From Chitinophagaceae bacterium (GTDB lineage Bacteria; Bacteroidota; Bacteroidia; Chitinophagales; Chitinophagaceae), in assembly GCA_008080615.1 (NCBI GenBank), contig VIKJ01000095.1, positions 927-7,987 of the forward strand: a DNA stretch of 7,061 nucleotides, read 5' to 3'. This document shows positions 1 to 5,218 of the stretch, one piece after another (the first letter of the stretch is position 1; each line of letters begins with the position of its first letter). The notes beneath the pieces are model-generated. The model ran no database searches. It saw only the letters and a program-made list of their open reading frames with translations, and was not told where the DNA came from. The translations under genes were made by a program, and so were the position numbers.

Positions 1-134
1 GGCTTCATTACCGTAGCACTAAAACCAAATAAAGCCATCACTGCCAAATATCCACTTGCACCACCATGCCCTACTGATGCATATAAAAATGCAACAATAA
101 AAAAACAAGCGCCAATGAATAGTATTTCCTGCAT
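1..134 (-). CDS. TauE/SafE (TSUP) family membrane transporter, N-terminal part
   Basis: The first 44 codons of a membrane protein that continues beyond the left edge. The start ATG is at 134, 6 bases after the moeA stop. The translation opens MQEILFIGACFFIVAFLYA, a transmembrane helix, then SVGHGGASGYLAVMALFGF and SATVMKP. The short cytoplasm-facing motif SVGHGGASGYLA is typical of a TSUP subgroup annotated as sulfite exporter TauE/SafE, which has about 250 residues and seven or eight helices. Known TSUP members move sulfite, sulfonates, sulfoacetate or thiosulfate. The cargo here is unknown. Its place at the end of a molybdenum cofactor operon hints at a sulfur compound or another oxyanion linked to cofactor supply, but this is inference. 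It has no visible ribosome site, so coupling to moeA is likely. It is partial only because the window ends. Confidence 0.8.
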   Translation of the reverse strand, partial: MQEILFIGACFFIVAFLYASVGHGGASGYLAVMALFGFSATVMK

Positions 135-140
135 ATGATA

Positions 141-1325
141 TTAAATATAATAAATGGGCACATTTTTCATTGTATCAAACTGATAAACATCCTCGGCTAA
201 TTCTATCCAACAATTAGCTGTTGCAAAAGAACTTAATTGATAAGATGCCTGATTGGGTAAAACCGTTACAATTCCATTTTCTTCTCTACCTTTTAAAAAA
301 AAGCATAGCGCAGATTTTTTTTCATATGCCACGCTCAATTTTGCTGCAGCAGGCTTGATTGTATTCAATCCACTTAACTGCAAAATAGCTGGCAACACAT
401 ACTGTGTGTAACAACTTAAAACAGAAACAGGGTTACCGGGTAATCCAACAACTAATTTATTTTCTTTTTTTCCAAAGAGTAAGGGTTTGCCTGGCTTTTG
501 TTTTACTCCATGAAATAGTTTTTCAACACCTGAATTTAAACAAGCATTGGCTACAAAATCATAATCACCCACACTAACACCTCCTGTAATCAATACCATA
601 TCGGCAAGGTCTAAAGCCGATTGAATACATGCGGTAGTTTCAGCTAAATTATCTTTGGTATACAATACATGAATTGCTTCAACACATGCTTGTTTTAACG
701 CAGCTGATAAACCAGTAGCATTGGCTTCAAAAACTTCCCCATCTTGCAATTGATTGCCGGGCTTCACCAATTCATTACCCGTTATAACAATTGCCACAAT
801 CGGCTTTCTGTAAACCATCACCACGGTTTCTCCTATACTGGCTAAAAATGCAATATGTGCACTATGCAAAATAGTTCCCGCTTCTAATGCAACAGTTCCT
901 TTTTGAATATCCGAACCCGGTTTACGAATATTTAACCCAGCCGCTATCGCAGGATCTAGTTTTTTTTGTTCATCAATTTCTATTTCAGTTGCACTTGCAT
1001 TCACCCATTCTTTTTGTATTACCACATCGGCATTTTCTGGTACAGGGCCTCCCGTAAAAACTTTTACTGCATGTGCTTCTTTTAAACTGATTTTTTTTGA
1101 AGTGCCTGCGGGCAATTCATCTTGAATTGGCAGCTTATTATTACGATAAGCCAATTGTAAAGCATATCCATCCATGGATGACTGCGCAAAATTAGGAATT
1201 GACCATTTGCTTATCACCGATTGGGCCAAGCAATACCCCAAGGCTTTATCCAACGGCAATGCGATGATGTTTAACAACATAGCATGTTTAGTTACAATGG
1301 CTTTTGCTTCACTTACTGAAATCAT
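141..1325 (-). CDS. moeA: Molybdopterin molybdenumtransferase
   Basis: A 394-residue MoeA, which inserts molybdate into adenylylated molybdopterin to form the active cofactor in the cytoplasm. Motifs in order: PNFAQSSMDGYA at 44-55 (domain with the conserved MDGYA), FTGGPVPENADVVI at 90-103, KPGSDI at 135-140, ITGNEL at 181-186, LITGGVSVGDYDF at 245-257, KQKPGKPLLFG at 275-285 and GLPGNPVSVLSCY at 294-306. The C-terminal beta domain occupies about 325-394. Length is close to the family norm, and nothing is missing. It starts 9 bases after the moaA stop with AGGAG just upstream and ends 6 bases before the transporter start. MoeA is general to all molybdenum enzymes of a cell, so its place here suggests either the only copy or one dedicated to heavy hydroxylase demand. 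Confidence 0.95.
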   Translation of the reverse strand: MISVSEAKAIVTKHAMLLNIIALPLDKALGYCLAQSVISKWSIPNFAQSSMDGYALQLAYRNNKLPIQDELPAGTSKKISLKEAHAVKVFTGGPVPENADVVIQKEWVNASATEIEIDEQKKLDPAIAAGLNIRKPGSDIQKGTVALEAGTILHSAHIAFLASIGETVVMVYRKPIVAIVITGNELVKPGNQLQDGEVFEANATGLSAALKQACVEAIHVLYTKDNLAETTACIQSALDLADMVLITGGVSVGDYDFVANACLNSGVEKLFHGVKQKPGKPLLFGKKENKLVVGLPGNPVSVLSCYTQYVLPAILQLSGLNTIKPAAAKLSVAYEKKSALCFFLKGREENGIVTVLPNQASYQLSSFATANCWIELAEDVYQFDTMKNVPIYYI

Positions 1326-1327
1326 AT

Positions 1328-1332
1328 CTCCT
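1328..1332 (-). promoter_or_regulatory. Ribosome binding site of moeA, unusually close to the start
   Basis: AGGAG on the minus strand lies only 2 bases before the ATG at 1325, nearer than the usual 5-9. It sits in the 9-base gap after moaA. No other in-frame start lies better placed, so the ATG stands; the tight spacing may lower efficiency. Confidence 0.4.
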
Positions 1333-1334
1333 AT

Positions 1335-2315
1335 TTAACCACCAATAGAAATCATGCTTCTATTGTGTAATTCACTGGCATTGATCTGTTCAAAATTATT
1401 AGAAAATTGGCCGCCCAATTCTTTGTGTTTAGATTGTAAAGATGCTTCTATTAATTGCAATACATTTTCTCCATTGCGTAATGCCTGCAATAAATCGGTT
1501 TCTTCTTGAGAGAACAAACAATTTTTTATTTTTCCATCAGCAGTTAAGCGAATTCTATTACAAGTACTACAAAAAGGGGCACTCATGGTGCTGATTACTG
1601 CAAAGCTTCCCTTGTGATTAGGAATAGTGTAATTTTTACTGGTATCATGTGGTGCATTCTCTGCAACCATGATGGAATATTTAGCTCCAATTATGGCCAA
1701 GATCTCTTGCCAAGTTACCAACTTATCACTTTTCCATTGATTACCATCAAAGGGCATGAATTCTATAAAGCGAATATGAATAGATTCTGTTTTGGTCCAC
1801 TCTATAAAATCATTGATCTCTGATTCATTCAATCCTTTAACAACTACTACATTTATTTTAACGCGATAATTTTGTTGCAGCAAGCGTTGTATATTTTCTT
1901 TAACGATGTCATATTGATTGCGCTTCGTAATCAAGTTAAATTTATCAGCTTGCAAAGTATCTAAACTGATATTCACCGAACGAATACCAGCTGCTTCAAA
2001 ATCGGGTAAAAAATGATGCACCCTAGTTGCATTGGTAGTAATGGTTAATTCCACACCCAATGTGCCCAACATACACATGATTTCTCCAGCATCTTTACGC
2101 ACCAAGGGTTCCCCACCAGTAAGCCTTATTTTATTTACTCCATTGGCAACAAATATTTTTGCAAGGGCCAATATTTCATCAGCCTGCATCAATTGCTGAT
2201 TGGGCATAAAATGATAGGTTTCATCTGGCATGCAATAAAAGCAACGCAGGTTACAATTATCGGTTAACGATATGCGTAAATAATTGTGTACTCTATTATG
2301 TGTATCAATCAACAT
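1335..2315 (-). CDS. moaA: GTP 3',8-cyclase (radical SAM molybdopterin synthesis enzyme)
   Basis: A 326-residue radical SAM enzyme for the first step of molybdopterin synthesis, rearranging GTP to 3',8-cyclo-7,8-dihydro-GTP, which MoaC then turns into cyclic pyranopterin monophosphate. The SAM cluster ligands are C21, C25 and C28 (CNLRCFYCMP). GGEP at 67-70 is the SAM-binding motif, and TTNA, SLDTL and RFIEFMPF segments follow. The second, substrate-side cluster uses C249, C252 and C266 (CX2CX13C). The chain ends in Gly-Gly, the tail needed for activity in characterised MoaA. Length is normal and all key residues are present. The start overlaps the end of mocA by 11 bases, and no good Shine-Dalgarno site is seen, so coupling to mocA is likely. 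No moaC, moaD, moaE or moeB is present in the window, so the pathway must be completed elsewhere. Confidence 0.96.
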   Translation of the reverse strand: MLIDTHNRVHNYLRISLTDNCNLRCFYCMPDETYHFMPNQQLMQADEILALAKIFVANGVNKIRLTGGEPLVRKDAGEIMCMLGTLGVELTITTNATRVHHFLPDFEAAGIRSVNISLDTLQADKFNLITKRNQYDIVKENIQRLLQQNYRVKINVVVVKGLNESEINDFIEWTKTESIHIRFIEFMPFDGNQWKSDKLVTWQEILAIIGAKYSIMVAENAPHDTSKNYTIPNHKGSFAVISTMSAPFCSTCNRIRLTADGKIKNCLFSQEETDLLQALRNGENVLQLIEASLQSKHKELGGQFSNNFEQINASELHNRSMISIGG

Positions 2316-2913
2316 TCGAATTCTTTAGTATGCTACAAAGCTGTTCATAATCTGCCGGTGTATCTATATCCAATTCGCCCAGCTTAAATGGAACGGTTGC
2401 TATTGCATCTGGATATGCTTGCAATATAGCTCGTGCTCCCTTATCTCCAGATAAATTCAGCAACTCTTTAAAATAGGCTTTTTCAAAAAGTACAGGTGTA
2501 CCCTTTACTTCTCCGTATTCCGAAGCAATAATGGGTTTGCGCGTAAGCTTGTATTGCTCAATCAAGGCTTTTACAATATCGCAAGTTAAAAAAGGCTGAT
2601 CACTCACTACAATTAATACCAAGTCTACATCGGGCATATCTGTAAGCAATTGATTCAACCCGATTTGAATAGAACTACTCATACCCAACTCCCAATGATT
2701 ATTCAATACTAATTTTACAGTTGAATTGGACAATGCTGTTGCAATTGCTTGATGATAAAACCCCGTAACAATATAGATGGGCTCAACACCAGCTCCTTCA
2801 ATAGCAGATGCAATATGCTCAAGGATATTGGTGTTGTTTAATGGCAATAACATTTTAGCCCTCCCCATTCTGGTGGCAGCACCTGCAGCTAATATCATGG
2901 CGCCTATTTTCAT
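2305..2913 (-). CDS. mocA: MocA-like molybdenum cofactor cytidylyltransferase
   Basis: A 202-residue nucleotidyltransferase of the MobA/MocA family. It would transfer CMP from CTP to the molybdenum-bound molybdopterin, giving the MCD cofactor that IorB/xanthine-dehydrogenase-type enzymes need. Visible motifs: the nucleotide-binding loop LAAGAATRMGRAKMLL at 8-23, GMSSSIQIGL at 77-86, the metal-binding SDQPFL at 104-109, KGTPVLF near 140, and the terminal LDIDTPADYE at 181-190. The choice of MocA (CTP) over MobA (GTP) rests mainly on context, between xdhC and moaA in a hydroxylase operon, plus the LAAGxxxRMGxxK style of loop; MobA normally reads GGxSxRMG. It starts inside the xdhC stop (ATGA overlap) without its own ribosome site, so it is probably translationally coupled. 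Its end overlaps moaA by 11 bases. The gene looks intact. Confidence 0.88.
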   Translation of the reverse strand: MKIGAMILAAGAATRMGRAKMLLPLNNTNILEHIASAIEGAGVEPIYIVTGFYHQAIATALSNSTVKLVLNNHWELGMSSSIQIGLNQLLTDMPDVDLVLIVVSDQPFLTCDIVKALIEQYKLTRKPIIASEYGEVKGTPVLFEKAYFKELLNLSGDKGARAILQAYPDAIATVPFKLGELDIDTPADYEQLCSILKNSNVD

Positions 2914-4013
2914 GAAGCTGCGTGAATAGATTCAACTTTATTTTTTAAGTGCTGTGGATCTTTTGCTTGCAATACCGCCATTATTTCGGAACAGATAGAC
3001 AGGGCAATTTCTTCAGCAGTTTCTGCACCAAGGTTCAAGCCGGTTGGCCCATAAATATGTTGCAATTGTTTTGCAGAAAAATGAATACCTGCCTCTTCTA
3101 ATTCTTGCAACATTCGGTTTCTTTTGGCCTTAGGACCAAGCAAACCAATATAGGGTACTGCATATTGATTCAACAAACCGAGTAATTCGGTATCATAATT
3201 ATAATTATGCGTCATCAACACAATAGCTGTTCTATTATCTACAGTCAACTGAGGCAATATTTCTTTTGGCTTCCCTACTATTATATTTTCGGCAACTGCA
3301 AATCGACTTCTTGTAGCATGTGTAGGCCTTCCATCTACAAGAGTTGTATTCCATCCCAATAAATGAGCCATTTGCACTAAGGGCATAGCATCATTACCAG
3401 CACCTACTACAACAAATGCAATAGAGGGTAAACTATATTCAATAAAAAATTGCTGCTGATTGGCTTCAATTTCAATGGTGCAATGCGCAGATTTTGAAGC
3501 ATCCTCCACTTTAATTATTGCTGCTTTTAATGCCGGTGCAAAAGGCAATACCTTTTCATTATTAAAGCAACTGTGATCAATGGTGCCTAAATGCGTTTGT
3601 TGATTGATGGAATAACCAGTTATAAGCACCGCATTGCTTCTATCCTGAATTATTTTCTTCAATAAATGAATAGGATTTTGTTGATCAGGATGAATGGGTT
3701 CAAATAAAATTTGTACAATGCCATTGCAACCCAATTGTACGCCTAGTTTTGCATCATCCTCATCTGTGGTATCGTAAACTACTAATTTATTTTTTGCCTG
3801 TGTAATGGCTAGTACAGCTTTACGCAAAGCATCTCCTTCTAAACAACCGCCGCTAATTGCACCAGTAAGTTGCCCATCTTCTGTTACAAGCATTCTAGCA
3901 CCTGGTCTTCTGTAAGATGAACCCGAAACATGCACAACAGTAGCGAGTGCAGTTTTTTTTCCATTTTTTACTGCAACATCATATGCATCAACAATGTCTC
4001 GGATTTCTTTCAT
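2910..4013 (-). CDS. xdhC: XdhC/CoxI-family molybdenum hydroxylase maturation factor
   Basis: A 367-residue two-domain protein. The N-terminal XdhC/CoxI domain shows GSSYRRPGAR at 31-40, GAISGGCLE at 51-59 and LGCNG at 94-98. The C-terminal Rossmann-like XdhC_C domain shows VVVGAGNDAMPL at 201-212, VDGRP at 226-230, MTHNYNYD at 267-274 and YIGLLGPKAKR at 288-298. Members bind the molybdenum cofactor made in the cytoplasm, help it gain its terminal sulfido ligand, and deliver it to xanthine-dehydrogenase-type apoenzymes. The gene is complete and of normal length. An AAGGGG ribosome site (4026-4021) sits 7 bases before the ATG, which supports this start. Its stop overlaps the mocA start by 4 bases (ATGA). 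Adjacent mocA is the common partner of xdhC in periplasmic hydroxylase operons. Whether it serves IorB alone or other hydroxylases too cannot be judged from the window. Confidence 0.92.
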   Translation of the reverse strand: MKEIRDIVDAYDVAVKNGKKTALATVVHVSGSSYRRPGARMLVTEDGQLTGAISGGCLEGDALRKAVLAITQAKNKLVVYDTTDEDDAKLGVQLGCNGIVQILFEPIHPDQQNPIHLLKKIIQDRSNAVLITGYSINQQTHLGTIDHSCFNNEKVLPFAPALKAAIIKVEDASKSAHCTIEIEANQQQFFIEYSLPSIAFVVVGAGNDAMPLVQMAHLLGWNTTLVDGRPTHATRSRFAVAENIIVGKPKEILPQLTVDNRTAIVLMTHNYNYDTELLGLLNQYAVPYIGLLGPKAKRNRMLQELEEAGIHFSAKQLQHIYGPTGLNLGAETAEEIALSICSEIMAVLQAKDPQHLKNKVESIHAAS

Positions 4014-4020
4014 TCAATAG

Positions 4021-4026
4021 CCCCTT
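4021..4026 (-). promoter_or_regulatory. Ribosome binding site of xdhC
   Basis: AAGGGG on the minus strand, 7 bases before the ATG at 4013 and within the 14-base gap after the cytochrome gene. It is one of only three clear Shine-Dalgarno sites in the window and supports the chosen start. Confidence 0.5.
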
Positions 4027-4027
4027 A

Positions 4028-4432
4028 TTACCGAAGTTTTTTTACTTGCGCTGGTGTAAATAATTTAAGATTTTTATTACCCCAGGCATTGGTGAAGTAG
4101 TTCAGTATATCAGCAATTTCCTCGTCTTTTAAATAATCCTGTGCAGGCATGATGGCATTGTATACTACACCATTTACTTTCACTTCACCAGATTGACCCT
4201 TTAAAATATTTTCAATTAAATCCTTTGCAGGTTTTTTTAAAAAGTCTGATTTTGCCAATGGAGGATATACATTCTCCATGCCCTTTCCATCTTCCATATG
4301 ACAACTCATACAGTAAGTAGTATACAATGCTTTACCTCTAACCATTGTTTGGGGCAGATTTTTGGATTGAACAAAAGAACTTGCTATCAATAATATTCCC
4401 AACAAACTTACTATCACAGTAATTTTACGCAT
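4028..4432 (-). CDS. Exported monohaem c-type cytochrome, probable electron acceptor
   Basis: A 134-residue class I cytochrome c. A Sec-type signal peptide spans about residues 1-23 (MRK, hydrophobic core, SSFVQS). The single haem site is CMSCH at 41-45, followed by GKGMENVYPPLAKSDF, typical of small cytochromes with a second-half NG..Y..(A)MPA segment. M95 in IMPAQ is the likely distal haem ligand. The C-terminal helix DEEIADILNYFTNAWGN (about 103-119) closes the fold. It lies 19 bases after iorB and 14 before xdhC, with an AGGA ribosome site (4444-4441) 8 bases before ATG. Large subunits of this family that are exported usually pass electrons to cytochromes c, not NAD or oxygen, and the position of this gene between the enzyme and its maturation factor supports that role. 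Partner assignment is inference. The protein has one haem, unlike the three-haem subunits of acetic-acid-bacterial aldehyde dehydrogenases. Confidence 0.9.
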   Translation of the reverse strand: MRKITVIVSLLGILLIASSFVQSKNLPQTMVRGKALYTTYCMSCHMEDGKGMENVYPPLAKSDFLKKPAKDLIENILKGQSGEVKVNGVVYNAIMPAQDYLKDEEIADILNYFTNAWGNKNLKLFTPAQVKKLR

Positions 4433-4451
4433 AAATCCAATCCTGTTTTAT

Positions 4452-5201
4452 TTAAACAATTTTATTAATGTCGAATGGTAATCTTCTAATCCTTTTTCCT
4501 GTTGCAGCAAATATGGCATTGCACAATGCAGGCGCAAAAGGTGGTAATCCTGGCTCTCCTACTCCTTTTATCGTATTTCCCCCATTGGCTAAAATATGTA
4601 CTTCTACTTTTGGCATTTCATTGATGCGTACCAAGGGATTATTGTGAAAATTAGATTGTTGAGTTTGGCCTTTATCAAAACTAATTCCGCCCTTTATAGC
4701 AGCTGTCAAAGCCATTACTGCAGCACCTTCTACTTGAGCGCGAGTATTGTCTGGGTTTACTACTGTACCAAGATCTATTACTGCATATACTTTTTCTATT
4801 TTTACGCCCGTACCTTTTTTAGACACTTCAATTACAAAACCACCAAGGCCAGCAAAAAATTGATATTGGGCAACACCTCTACCCCATCCTGCAGGTAATT
4901 TTTTATCCCAATTAGACACTTCCTTTAATTTATTTAAAACATTTTTTGTGTCAGAATCTTTGGTGAGCATACTCAATCTAAAATCCAAGGGATCTTTTTT
5001 TGCAGCTACTGCCATTTCATCTATAAAACATTCATGAGAAAATGCCAAGGTTGTACTGGTTACAGCCCTCCATGCAGCCAATGGTAAATGAACATAGTCA
5101 TGAACATATACATTTTTCATATGCTCAATTTCATATTTCTGTTCACTGATACCCTCGGTCATGGTACCATTAGTTTTTGTTTTATCATAATTTTTCTCCA
5201 T
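4452..5201 (-). CDS. Molybdenum hydroxylase large subunit, C-terminal fragment
   Basis: C-terminal 249-residue piece of the same IorB-like subunit, in the -1 frame relative to the upstream piece. It carries the rest of the molybdopterin-binding region: WRAVTSTTLAFSHECFIDEMA near residues 44-64, a GWGRG(V)A segment near 106, the VYAVIDLGTVVNPD strand near 138-151, and GVGEPGLPPFAPALCNA near 213-229. E216 (bases 4554-4556) is the expected catalytic Glu that activates the substrate water. The ATG at 5201 is only the first in-frame Met. Conserved sequence (DANGKANAF, then QHKVIAPTLD) lies upstream of it in the same frame back to 5258, so this is not a native start. No Shine-Dalgarno site precedes it. 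It opens 17 bases after the stop of the upstream piece, so low-level re-initiation is possible, but the product would lack a signal peptide and the first half of the protein. Confidence 0.85.
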   Translation of the reverse strand: MEKNYDKTKTNGTMTEGISEQKYEIEHMKNVYVHDYVHLPLAAWRAVTSTTLAFSHECFIDEMAVAAKKDPLDFRLSMLTKDSDTKNVLNKLKEVSNWDKKLPAGWGRGVAQYQFFAGLGGFVIEVSKKGTGVKIEKVYAVIDLGTVVNPDNTRAQVEGAAVMALTAAIKGGISFDKGQTQQSNFHNNPLVRINEMPKVEVHILANGGNTIKGVGEPGLPPFAPALCNAIFAATGKRIRRLPFDINKIV

Positions 5202-5218
5202 GTCTAATGTAGGAGCAA

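Noticed and set aside
1614..1823. Plus-strand open frame of 69 codons inside moaA
   Set aside because: It lies antisense to a gene with all MoaA motifs, shows no recognisable protein and has no ribosome site.
3953..3960. Run of eight T (A on the coding strand) in xdhC, with similar runs in moeA, as a possible frameshift site
   Set aside because: The xdhC and moeA frames are continuous with full-length motifs, and such runs are common in Lys-rich AT-rich genes.
4433..4451. Promoter or terminator in the gap between iorB and the cytochrome gene
   Set aside because: The 19-base gap holds only an AGGA ribosome site and A/T; there is no stem-loop and no Bacteroidota-type TTTG/TAnnTTTG promoter pair.
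4596..4898. Plus-strand open frame of 100 codons across the iorB C-terminal piece
   Set aside because: Antisense shadow of strongly conserved coding sequence; its translation is low-complexity Tyr/Phe-rich and matches nothing.
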